Below are positions 7,164-13,873 of a stretch of DNA of 64,000 bases, piece by piece; position 1 is the stretch's first letter; each line of letters starts with the position of its first letter. The stretch is from Paenibacillus wynnii (GTDB taxonomy: Bacteria; Bacillota; Bacilli; Paenibacillales; Paenibacillaceae). The position numbers were made by a program, and so were the translations under genes. Under the pieces are notes generated by a model. It had not been told where the DNA came from. It saw nothing but the letters and a program-made list of their open reading frames with translations, and did not search any database. The DNA is taken from the NCBI RefSeq assembly GCF_000757885.1, contig NZ_JQCR01000002.1:1-64000 (forward strand), read 5' to 3'.

Positions 7164-7871
7164 TTATGCGATAATGACAACCCGGTCTGATTTAACTTCC
7201 TTTTCAAGCGCAACTAGTAAAAAATCTTTAATGTTTGCCATTGCCTGTAGCTTCCAAGCGCCACCATCCGCTTCAATCAGTGCAGCTCGAGGCCCATCCT
7301 GCAGCCGGAACACAAAGTCACAAATAGGTTGCGGCACTTCGACGAATGTTCTGAATGGTTTAAGTGAAACTGGATTCGGTACTTTCTCCTCTGAAACAAT
7401 CTTGACACCGCCAGATGTTGTTACCGCCTGGGATATCCCATCGTCTCCAGTGCTTCTCACTTGCTCTTCTTTTATGTTCCCTACAATCCGCAGCATTGTT
7501 GCTCGATCATCATTTGGAACAAAGCAGGACTGAAGGAGAATATTGAATTCCTCAACGTTGATAAATTGCTTAAAAGGAATTGTTGGCAGGAGCGCTTCGG
7601 CTTGAACAAGTATGTTCCGGTTCATATCTCGATTGAATGAGCTCATAACCTTAACTTCTGTAGGACTTTCAATGTGAATCATCACTGGTGGCTGTCCATC
7701 ATAGTCGTTTTTGATGTAATCAACGATGCCCGATAAATTTCTAACCTTAAGCGGGCTTGGTGTTGCTTCTTGGATCAATTGGAAAGCGCCCGTGGAAAAC
7801 TTTTGAGTTCCTACTTCTTTAATTTCCTTGTTTCCGAGCCCAACAATATACTGAAATGCTTCTTTTAACAT
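7164..7871 (-). CDS. Conserved phage early protein (DUF2303-like)
   Basis: A 235-residue protein beginning MLKEAFQYIVGLGNKEIKEV, with LKPFRTFVEVPQPICDFVFRL and ALIEADGGAWKLQAMANIKDFL near the C-terminus. This arrangement is one I recall from conserved phage early proteins of unknown function, often next to a so-called replication terminator gene, as here. It has no recognised catalytic motif. It ends the upstream half of the early block, with a 24-base gap to the gene above it. Confidence 0.75.
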   Translation of the reverse strand: MLKEAFQYIVGLGNKEIKEVGTQKFSTGAFQLIQEATPSPLKVRNLSGIVDYIKNDYDGQPPVMIHIESPTEVKVMSSFNRDMNRNILVQAEALLPTIPFKQFINVEEFNILLQSCFVPNDDRATMLRIVGNIKEEQVRSTGDDGISQAVTTSGGVKIVSEEKVPNPVSLKPFRTFVEVPQPICDFVFRLQDGPRAALIEADGGAWKLQAMANIKDFLLVALEKEVKSDRVVIIA

Positions 7872-7894
7872 GAATAATTCCTCCTATGATTTGA

Positions 7895-8287
7895 TTATCT
7901 AAAACCTACTACGTTACTATCTTTCTTGACTTCGAGCTCAGTGACAGGGTTACCAGTGTCATCTCTCACGGATCCATCGTTGGCAATGTAGGTTTGCCCT
8001 TTAGTTCCAGACTTCAACTCTTTTGCGGCCACTTTTCCTCCACCATCACGACCCATGACGAAAGTGGTTCCGACACTCTTTATAGGTGCGGTGATCTTGG
8101 CTGTGGAAATATCAACTTCTACGATATCCCGTTTATCATTTGCTTTAAATTTCAAGGTAAGTTTGAGCTGTCGGATTTTCTTTGGATCTGTGTTCAGATC
8201 TGCAATGTTCTCGAGGATGCGTTGTAACTCGAGTTCAACGACCTCAGCAACTGCTCCATCTGCCAGAGTTGAGAAATCAATATTCAT
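7895..8287 (-). CDS. Phage protein annotated in relatives as replication terminator protein
   Basis: A 130-residue protein: MNIDFSTLADGAVAEVVE, ILENIADLNTDPKKIRQLKLTL, VMGRDGGGKVAAKEL and KGQTYIANDGSVRDDTGNPV. This pattern matches a phage family commonly labelled replication terminator protein, although I know of no proof of that activity. It is probably a small beta-rich early protein. It is the partner of the 7164-7871 gene. Confidence 0.7.
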   Translation of the reverse strand: MNIDFSTLADGAVAEVVELELQRILENIADLNTDPKKIRQLKLTLKFKANDKRDIVEVDISTAKITAPIKSVGTTFVMGRDGGGKVAAKELKSGTKGQTYIANDGSVRDDTGNPVTELEVKKDSNVVGFR

Positions 8288-8382
8288 ACTTAATCACTCC
8301 AATTTCCGTATTTTGTATTAATGGGTACACCAGATCGTTCTATACCTGCGGAGGTGCCCGGTCCCCTGTCATGTATGGGTAC

Positions 8383-8913
8383 CTACGCTGTTTCCGTGAA
8401 CCAAATTTTATCGACCGTTGCCAAGTAATCCAACTGCACCCGGCCCTGCATAACTTCGTAGGCATCCACCTCAAAGTTATCAATAGTCATGCTCTTTCGC
8501 CCACCCCGAGTAGCCTCTCCTTTGTACGCTCGCAGCGTGGCGAATGGTAACAGATACGTTTTACGCTGTCTGCGAAACTCCACAAGGACAAAACATACAG
8601 CTCCTACTGCGTGGCACTTTTCTAGATGCTCGTACTGGTGATCCTCAACTCTCTTTAAATCAAATCTATCAAGCTCCTGCGTTGATTTGGCCTCGAAGAA
8701 TATCGCACGACCTCGATATATACCGTCATAGTCTACAGTGGATTTTGCTTCATAAAATCCTGCGAGTACCTTGGTACCTTTGCTTCTGGTGACTTTTACA
8801 GGAGTAGAACGTTTATTAATGACTGCCAGTTTTCGGTTTTCGTAAATTTGATTTATATAATTTATCACTGCTTCAAAGCCAGACCCGCGATTTCCGTATA
8901 CCACTGTTTTCAT
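8383..8913 (-). CDS. RecU-like Holliday junction resolvase
   Basis: A 176-residue protein. The start GNRGSGFEAVINYIN and the core VDYDGIYRGRAIFFEAKST match the RecU family of the restriction-endonuclease-like fold. The D-x-x-G ... F-E-A-K series supplies the metal-binding acidic residues and the catalytic lysine. It would cut branched intermediates during phage recombination and replication. The start is the ATG at 8913, which overlaps the upstream stop (ATGA), rather than the longer frame at 8943. Length is close to phage RecU proteins. Confidence 0.85.
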   Translation of the reverse strand: MKTVVYGNRGSGFEAVINYINQIYENRKLAVINKRSTPVKVTRSKGTKVLAGFYEAKSTVDYDGIYRGRAIFFEAKSTQELDRFDLKRVEDHQYEHLEKCHAVGAVCFVLVEFRRQRKTYLLPFATLRAYKGEATRGGRKSMTIDNFEVDAYEVMQGRVQLDYLATVDKIWFTETA

Positions 8914-9227
8914 GGGTTCACCACCAAATCTTGATGACGCCAAGGCATATAAGGAGCAATGGAATAGATAAGTGTTCGATCCTCGGGCAGCAGCTTCTCA
9001 GCGTAATAGTCTAGTTGCTCCGTAGTCAGTGTTTCCTTGCAGTGCTGACACACCGGAATTGTAGCCCAAGTATGCTGAGCAAATGTCTTGCATCCAGGAA
9101 TCTTACAAGATGGCCACCGTCGACGCATGCGTTCCTCTTGTGCCTTAATCCGAATGTCATAGTCCAAAGATTCATTATTTATAATCTCCAGCAATTGCTT
9201 GTCCGTTCTCCAGTTCAAAAAGTTCAT
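8910..9227 (-). CDS. Phage zinc-binding hypothetical protein
   Basis: A 105-residue protein. CKIPGCKTFAQHTWATIPVCQHC (residues 41-63) gives two cysteine pairs and a His for one metal site. The N-terminal helix contains repeated Arg/Glu. It lies between the replication initiator and recU with four-base overlaps on both sides, so a role in replication or recombination is plausible. Confidence 0.7.
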   Translation of the reverse strand: MNFLNWRTDKQLLEIINNESLDYDIRIKAQEERMRRRWPSCKIPGCKTFAQHTWATIPVCQHCKETLTTEQLDYYAEKLLPEDRTLIYSIAPYMPWRHQDLVVNP

Positions 9228-10183
9228 CGTGTCCCTCCTTGATTCTTTGCTTCTTTAATTTTTTTTGCATACTCCATCGCAGCTGCCAACTCTTCCGGAG
9301 AGCTTTCCGTGCCCCCACCTGGTTCCACTACGGGTAGATGCGGTTTACCGCTTGGTGCACCACCAGTTCGACGAATTTTTTGCTGAACTCGCATATGTGT
9401 AAGTATTTTTGGATAATGCTCTCGTAGATTGGCAGGACTAAGAATAATTGTTCGGTAAAATTGTTCGGCCAGAGCATATTTGATAACTTCGCCCAACTCT
9501 GACTCAGGGATTTTGTCCCGTTCAAGAATGAGTCTGAAAGTATCAGACCACTTTTGAAAATTAGCATTCTTGATTAAGTGGCTGGTTCCTAGATCCACGG
9601 CATTCTCATAAGCAAGTTCATGAAACCTTTTAGCCAGCTTGTATACCCTGTCATCCTCGGAATAAACGCGCTTAGCGTTTTTTCGAGTGGAAGAATCTTT
9701 TATCCTTTCTTTCTTAACATTTATATCTTTGTTATCTTTCTTATTATTGTTCCATCCCTGTTCCAACTCCGTTCCATCCCCGTTCTCAGTGCGTTCCAAC
9801 TCCGTTCCAACGCTGTTCCAAGTTCCCTTTTTATAGTGTTCAAAGCCTTGATACATAGCATAATTGACAACTGTGAACAGCGTTCCAAGTTCGGAGTCTT
9901 CAATTTTCAATCGTTCTTCCTTAACAAGTTGTTCAACTTTTCTCGAAATAACTGAGATTGAGTATCTTTTGATTGAACGATTCTCAACATATTCCAAATC
10001 CTTTGAGAGATTGCGGTATGCTCGGAGGTATTGACCGCGTTTCACATGCACGCCAGAAATCGTAATCCCTTCCTCCGCAAACACTGCATTCCCAACGATG
10101 TAAAAGAAGATTCGAAACTTAGGAATGTCCTGCCATATTGGATTTTCAAAGATTTCTCGACTCGTCTGAAAAGCGCCTCTCAT
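9224..10183 (-). CDS. Phage replication initiator (DnaD-like helix-turn-helix protein)
   Basis: A 319-residue protein. Residues 1-120 (REIFENPIWQDIPKFRIFFYIVGNAVF ... VKRGQYLRAYRNLSKDL) resemble the winged-helix N-terminal part of phage replication initiators. Residues about 200-270 (WSDTFRLILERDKIPESELGEVIKYAL, PANLREHYPKIL) resemble a DnaD-type domain. The linker at residues 120-150 contains GTELERTENGDGTELEQGWNN, encoded by seven 11-bp DNA repeats that probably form the origin. It sits before recU in the leftward early operon. No helicase or loader gene is visible in the window. Confidence 0.75.
   Translation of the reverse strand: MRGAFQTSREIFENPIWQDIPKFRIFFYIVGNAVFAEEGITISGVHVKRGQYLRAYRNLSKDLEYVENRSIKRYSISVISRKVEQLVKEERLKIEDSELGTLFTVVNYAMYQGFEHYKKGTWNSVGTELERTENGDGTELEQGWNNNKKDNKDINVKKERIKDSSTRKNAKRVYSEDDRVYKLAKRFHELAYENAVDLGTSHLIKNANFQKWSDTFRLILERDKIPESELGEVIKYALAEQFYRTIILSPANLREHYPKILTHMRVQQKIRRTGGAPSGKPHLPVVEPGGGTESSPEELAAAMEYAKKIKEAKNQGGTR
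9749..9825. repeat. Seven 11-bp iterons inside the replication gene
   Basis: The + strand carries seven consecutive 11-bp units, each beginning GTTC and six beginning GTTCCA: at 9749, 9760, 9771, 9782 (diverged), 9793, 9804 and 9815. An eighth, identical to the seventh (GTTCCAAGTTC), lies apart at 9882. The period of one helical turn and the position inside the initiator gene are like the lambda O/ori arrangement, so this is the likely phage origin. Confidence 0.75.
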
Positions 10184-10247
10184 GCTTTCACCTACTTATT
10201 TTGTGCATTTTCATAGAGTGTCTTTTGATAGTTTTCTGCCCATGACT

Positions 10248-10302
10248 TCCCTTATGCTTAAGTTTTGGAACGGAGGTGAAGACCGAAACTAGGCATAAGG
10301 GA
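10248..10302 (-). other. Long two-tier hairpin with anti-Shine-Dalgarno loop
   Basis: Arms TCCCTTATGC (10248-10257) and GCATAAGGGA (10293-10302) are perfect. Inside them AGTTTTGG (10261-10268) pairs with CCGAAACT (10283-10290) with one wobble. On the leftward transcript the 14-base loop reads TCTTCACCTCCGTT, complementary to GGAGGTG ribosome sites. The right arm covers the end of the upstream gene. It has no T run, so it is not an ordinary terminator. Confidence 0.5.
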
Positions 10303-10618
10303 CACCTAACTCCACCCAAAAGGCACATTTCTGACCGCAATACCTAGCAGCTCCCCATCGATAAGCAGTTTCTCCTAACTTCTTCCCGCAATTGTGGCAA
10401 TGTGTAATTCCATTTGCGTGTCCAGCTGCCTCGCCCTTAGTTGCTACTTTAGGCGACTTCAATCTTTCCAGATCCTGCCGGAGGGTATAAAGTCTTCGCT
10501 CGAGCCTGATGTGCTCCTTTGTATCGCCAGCCGGAATCAATTCTTTCCGGAAGTAGATTTCACGGATTTCCTTCTTAAGGTTTGCCTGTTGCTCTTTATG
10601 GACGGTTGCCGTCATCAA
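10289..10618 (-). CDS. Phage zinc-finger hypothetical protein
   Basis: A 109-residue protein. The first 55 residues are a basic helical region (KKEIREIYFRKELIPAGD ... LYTLRQDLERLKS). The C-terminal part has HCHNCGKKLG and YCGQKCAFW, a four-cysteine zinc site. It starts with ATGATG overlapping the upstream stop by four bases. The family is unknown. Confidence 0.7.
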   Translation of the reverse strand: MMTATVHKEQQANLKKEIREIYFRKELIPAGDTKEHIRLERRLYTLRQDLERLKSPKVATKGEAAGHANGITHCHNCGKKLGETAYRWGAARYCGQKCAFWVELGVPYA

Positions 10619-11007
10619 TCTCCGCCTCCTAATGTGTTCATATCTACCCGTACCCGCAGCCTTAGTTCATAGATGTACTCACGTAATGAGGAAAATTCGT
10701 TCTTCCACATCATTTTTTCTTCGAGAGCGTCAGCCTCTAGCATACGTAAATTCTCAATTGCCAGATCGCCAGCTGTTTCCTTTTCTCCTCGTGGTGCTTC
10801 CTTACGTGCCTTTGCATAGGCGTTCTTACGGGCAGCATATATCCGAGCATATTCACCGTCTCTCACAGCAGATACACGGCCCATTAACATATGAGCCGCC
10901 GTTAGCAGCCGTATCTTCTCCATGATCGCTCCTGGAGCATTATCACTGTAAGCATCTGCTTGAGTTCTAAATTTCTTAATTTCCCGAATGTACTGTTCAA
11001 CGTCCAT
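10615..11007 (-). CDS. Phage hypothetical helical protein
   Basis: A 130-residue protein, almost wholly alpha-helical and highly charged, with Ala/Lys/Arg/Glu-rich stretches typical of coiled coils. The start is probably the ATG at 11007 (MDVEQYIREIKKF); a GTG at 11016 is possible. It overlaps the upstream gene by about 11 bases and is unrecognised. Confidence 0.65.
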   Translation of the reverse strand: MDVEQYIREIKKFRTQADAYSDNAPGAIMEKIRLLTAAHMLMGRVSAVRDGEYARIYAARKNAYAKARKEAPRGEKETAGDLAIENLRMLEADALEEKMMWKNEFSSLREYIYELRLRVRVDMNTLGGGD

Positions 11008-11350
11008 GGTCTTCACACTGCTTTACGAGCAACAGCCCGTGACAAGCCCTGTCACAACAAATGCCACCCTTTACTTTAATTACCTTGCGACCGACCTCAA
11101 GAAGTCCTCCACATCCGGTGCAGTGTGTATTCCAAGGTAGAGTCATACCCACGGGCTCTATCCGCTTCAATAGGCGCTCAACCGCACGAACTCGCTTAAT
11201 CTTTGGGGTTGACGCAAACAGCGATATATCAAAAGTGACAAAGAAACTTTCTTCTAAAAACTTCTTACATTTAGCGATTTCTAGATCATTTTCAGCAAGT
11301 AGTTGCTCGGCTAATGACGGCGTTGTGTCGCTGTTAGCTACATTTGACAT
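10997..11350 (-). CDS. Phage hypothetical protein with C-terminal zinc motif
   Basis: A 117-residue protein. A helical N-terminal part with a KRVRAVERLLKR stretch is followed by HCTGCGGLLEVGRKVIKV and GICCDRACHGLLL, which give a CxxC/CCxxxC zinc site. ATG at 11350 is favoured by GAGG eight bases upstream over the upstream start at 11365. Function is unknown. Confidence 0.65.
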   Translation of the reverse strand: MSNVANSDTTPSLAEQLLAENDLEIAKCKKFLEESFFVTFDISLFASTPKIKRVRAVERLLKRIEPVGMTLPWNTHCTGCGGLLEVGRKVIKVKGGICCDRACHGLLLVKQCEDHGR

Positions 11351-11597
11351 TGCGTTTATCCTCATACGATGTTAATCTGGTCTTAATAATAATTTTGAAT
11401 GTTAATGACGGTCTGCCGGCTCCTACCCCGGTTGGCCGTTTTTCGTTTTCTAGTGCTTGAAGGTACAAATCACGATAGGCCCGGTATTGCTTGTCCGCCC
11501 ACTCTGCGGATTTCGCTTCTCCTTCTTCTTTCGCACGATCCCTCCAGGTTAAAAATAACGCCATAATGTTTCGAATTAAGTTGATTGATAATTTCAT
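11334..11597 (-). CDS. Phage hypothetical protein
   Basis: An 87-residue protein with a helical central part (WRDRAKEEGEAKSAEWADKQYRAYRDLYLQALENE). It overlaps the antirepressor gene by four bases (start) and the next gene by 17 bases (end). The family is not recognised. Confidence 0.65.
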   Translation of the reverse strand: MKLSINLIRNIMALFLTWRDRAKEEGEAKSAEWADKQYRAYRDLYLQALENEKRPTGVGAGRPSLTFKIIIKTRLTSYEDKRNVKCS

Positions 11598-12340
11598 TGT
11601 GTAAACCCTCCCTTGAATTTATTGATAAAATAGCTGATGCCCTTACCGGTAATCTTAGGTGTTCTGGTTACCTTCATACCTTCACTGGCACTTCCACGCT
11701 GCCCGATTTTGATTTCCATAATTTTGAGCTCCATGGATCGCTGAGTGGGCATGTTGTATTCGGATCCGGTTTTGATAAGATAACCTTGATCCCTCAGTTC
11801 CTTGAACAACCTTATTTCCCCAATGTTAATTCCGTTCTGTTTCAGAAGCTTCGCAAGGTCTGCTATGAGCACTGAGTCTCTCGAGACTTCCAAAGCTTCA
11901 GCGAATACTACTTTAGGTCGATCCTCCTCAATCTTTTCTTCCAGAGCCCGGCGAGCTGCCCGTTCTTCTTTGAGTTTTGTGGCTGCCTGAATTAGCAGGT
12001 CTGGATTGTCCAAAAGATCATCCGTAGCATACATCCCATTTTTCCGAATCGCTGGCAGCACCTCGTGAGTGATCCATCGTTTGAATGGTTTTGCCTCTGG
12101 CTTGCGGCTACCGAGGATTAAGGAATAAAGTCCTGCTTCGTTCACAGCAAGTAATTCCTGCTCACCACCAAGGGTCTGTATTAAACGCAACCCCTTTTCG
12201 TCCTCATCTAGTCTCCTTGTTTGTGTCTGATCGACATCAATAGCCAAGCAGACATCTTTGGCTATCCACCAGGATTGTCCATCGTGAATCACAACACGAA
12301 CTTCATTTCCTGAGAAGTTGAACACTTGTAGTTGTTTCAT
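11594..12340 (-). CDS. Phage antirepressor (Bro-N and KilAC domains)
   Basis: A 248-residue protein. Residues 1-105 are a Bro-N domain (VFNFSGNEVRVVIHDGQSWWIAKDVC, AVNEAGLYSLILGSRKPEAKPFKRW and VLPAIRKNGMY). Residues 120-240 form a coiled linker and a KilA-C/ANT domain (FAEALEVSRDSVLIADLAKLLKQNGINIG ... YLIKTG). Such proteins bind and neutralise the CI repressor or act as DNA-binding regulators. Its place directly downstream of the cro region fits a lytic-switch role. It overlaps the previous gene by four bases. Confidence 0.9.
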   Translation of the reverse strand: MKQLQVFNFSGNEVRVVIHDGQSWWIAKDVCLAIDVDQTQTRRLDEDEKGLRLIQTLGGEQELLAVNEAGLYSLILGSRKPEAKPFKRWITHEVLPAIRKNGMYATDDLLDNPDLLIQAATKLKEERAARRALEEKIEEDRPKVVFAEALEVSRDSVLIADLAKLLKQNGINIGEIRLFKELRDQGYLIKTGSEYNMPTQRSMELKIMEIKIGQRGSASEGMKVTRTPKITGKGISYFINKFKGGFTQ

Positions 12341-12627
12341 GCCTCCACTCCTTCCGGTAACTCCAAATACATTGAATTTATATGCCTTACTTCCTGATCA
12401 TCTATTACTTGGAGTATTTTGGGATTGTTCAGATGATATCGCCGGCAGCGGTCTATGAATTCTTGAGTTTGTTCAGTGGTGCAGCCACGGTTAAGATTGT
12501 TTAGCATAACTATTTGTAGTTGCTGATCTTCATCCACTGCTTGCCCTACCTCCTGAAAGCTTGTCCATTTATACAAGCCCCTTGAAAGGGCTGTATAACA
12601 TCTCAACTCGCCTGTGTGAATCCACAT
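12337..12627 (-). CDS. Phage hypothetical protein
   Basis: A 96-residue protein (MWIHTGELRCYTALSRGLYKW) with a helical C-terminal half (EQTQEFIDRCRRYHLNNPKILQVID). It starts inside the end of the 54-codon gene at 12603-12767, a 25-base overlap in another frame. Unrecognised. Confidence 0.6.
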   Translation of the reverse strand: MWIHTGELRCYTALSRGLYKWTSFQEVGQAVDEDQQLQIVMLNNLNRGCTTEQTQEFIDRCRRYHLNNPKILQVIDDQEVRHINSMYLELPEGVEA

Positions 12628-12767
12628 TTTTGGCCGCTTATCATTTCTGCGATTGCCAATTTACACCTATCATGCAATTGCTCGTTATCATTCTGATCCA
12701 TAGACCGAACAACGCCATTCTCCTTGACGAAATGACCAATACATATCAATTCAATTTTTTGGTTCAT
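12603..12767 (-). CDS. Very small phage gene after cro
   Basis: A 54-residue open frame (MNQKIELICIGHFVKENGV ... QKCGFTQAS). Its ATG at 12767 overlaps the TGA of the Cro-like gene (ATGA), and GGAGGTG lies five bases upstream, so initiation is well supported. It fills what would otherwise be a 137-base gap in a densely packed operon. No homologue is recognised. Confidence 0.6.
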   Translation of the reverse strand: MNQKIELICIGHFVKENGVVRSMDQNDNEQLHDRCKLAIAEMISGQKCGFTQAS

Positions 12768-13051
12768 ACAGACACCTCCGCTTCTAATTTATGCTCAACG
12801 GATTGTCCATCTTTACCATGATTTGAATTAAAAAAACCTAGTTTTAAACTTGGATTACCTTCAAAAAAAATGATTTCCTTAGGGTCACACTTGAAAGCAT
12901 CTGCAATTCGTTCTATATCACAAACCTTTATTTCTTCAGGATTACGCTCCCATTTTGCATAAGTGCTGGGATGTATACCTAGAGACCTGCCCACATCTTG
13001 CTTGCTTAAGTTAAGATAAGCTCGCCATTCTCGCATTGTTCGTCTCGCCAT
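12764..13051 (-). CDS. Cro-like helix-turn-helix regulator
   Basis: A 95-residue protein. MARRTMREWRAYLNLSKQDVG then LGIHPSTYAKWERNPEEIKV is a Cro/CI helix-turn-helix of the XRE type. The start is the ATG at 13051, with GGAGG eight bases upstream; the frame could extend to 13108 but without a ribosome site. It is the first gene of the leftward early operon, divergent from the repressor, as expected of Cro. A copy of the operator sequence lies inside its 3' part at 12838-12852. Confidence 0.85.
   Translation of the reverse strand: MARRTMREWRAYLNLSKQDVGRSLGIHPSTYAKWERNPEEIKVCDIERIADAFKCDPKEIIFFEGNPSLKLGFFNSNHGKDGQSVEHKLEAEVSV
12838..12852. promoter_or_regulatory. Third repressor-operator copy, inside the cro gene
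   Basis: CTAGTTTTAAACTTG differs at one base from the reverse complement of the palindromic operator at 13087-13101 (CTAGTTTTAAACTAG). It lies about 240 bases from the main pair, inside the Cro-like coding region, suitable for looping or for roadblock repression. Confidence 0.55.
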
Positions 13052-13086
13052 TTGGCTCACCTCCTCCTTTGCACCCCCAGTATATT

Positions 13087-13149
13087 CTAGTTTAAAACTA
13101 GGAGTCAATAATTATTTTACAAAATTCGATAATTCTAAGTTTAAACTAG
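13087..13149. promoter_or_regulatory. Repressor/Cro operator pair in the switch region
   Basis: CTAGTTT-A-AAACTAG (13087-13101) is a perfect 15-base palindrome. A second site, CTAAGTTTAAACTAG (13135-13149), matches it at 13 of 15 positions when reversed. The centres are 48 bases apart, between the divergent cro and cI genes, the usual place for operators OR/OL of a lysogeny switch. Confidence 0.75.
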
Positions 13150-13221
13150 ATTTTTTGTGGACATCATAGATTTCGAGTGATAAAATTGATTTAAAAATAA
13201 TTATAAGAAGAGGTTGCATAT

Positions 13222-13851
13222 ATGGCGGATATAAATTTTTCTGAGAACTTAAGAATACATCGCGAGCGCATGGGGATTTCGAAATCCGAATTGGCTAGAC
13301 GCGTTGGTGTTTCAGACGTAACTGTCGGACATTGGGAAATTGGAAAAATAAGTCCACGTATGGGCAAAGTGGAAATGATTGCTGATGTGCTTGGGGTAAC
13401 AACTGATGATTTGATATTCGGAGAAAACACTTCCAAAAAGCCCGTTAATAATTCGATTCCTTTGTTCGGATCTATAGCAGCTGGAGCACCATTAGAAATG
13501 ATTAAAGCCGAGGAATACTTAGAAATCCCAGAATATATAAGTCAGCGTTACCCTGGTGCTTTTCTTTTGAGAATTAAGGGCGATAGTATGAACAAAGTAA
13601 TTCCAACAGGCGCCTACGCTCTCATTGTGCCGTGTCTGGAAGTGACGAATGGTGAAATTGCTGTAGTTTCCATAAATGGAGATGAGGCAACTTTGAAAAG
13701 ATTCTATAAACTACAAAATACAATAGTTCTTGAGCCAGATAGTTATAACCCAGAGCATAAAGCAAACTCATTTACCTCTGATGACTCTAAACAATTAAGA
13801 ATTCTTGGGCGCATGGTATGGTATATGGCCCCTTTCGATCAAAAATTTTAA
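13222..13851 (+). CDS. LexA-like phage repressor (CI)
   Basis: A 209-residue repressor. Residues 5-63 are an XRE helix-turn-helix (LARRVGVSDVTVGHWEIG). Residues 80-205 are an S24/LexA peptidase domain with the Ala87-Gly88 cleavage pair, Ser122 in GDSMN and Lys159 in EATLKRF. All three are needed for RecA-stimulated self-cleavage, so the prophage should be SOS-inducible. The start ATG at 13222 follows AAGAGG. The gene is divergent from cro and lies 22 bases upstream of the integrase, with which it is probably co-transcribed. Confidence 0.92.
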   Translation: MADINFSENLRIHRERMGISKSELARRVGVSDVTVGHWEIGKISPRMGKVEMIADVLGVTTDDLIFGENTSKKPVNNSIPLFGSIAAGAPLEMIKAEEYLEIPEYISQRYPGAFLLRIKGDSMNKVIPTGAYALIVPCLEVTNGEIAVVSINGDEATLKRFYKLQNTIVLEPDSYNPEHKANSFTSDDSKQLRILGRMVWYMAPFDQKF

Positions 13852-13873
13852 GGATAGAAGGAGATGTGAGTAA

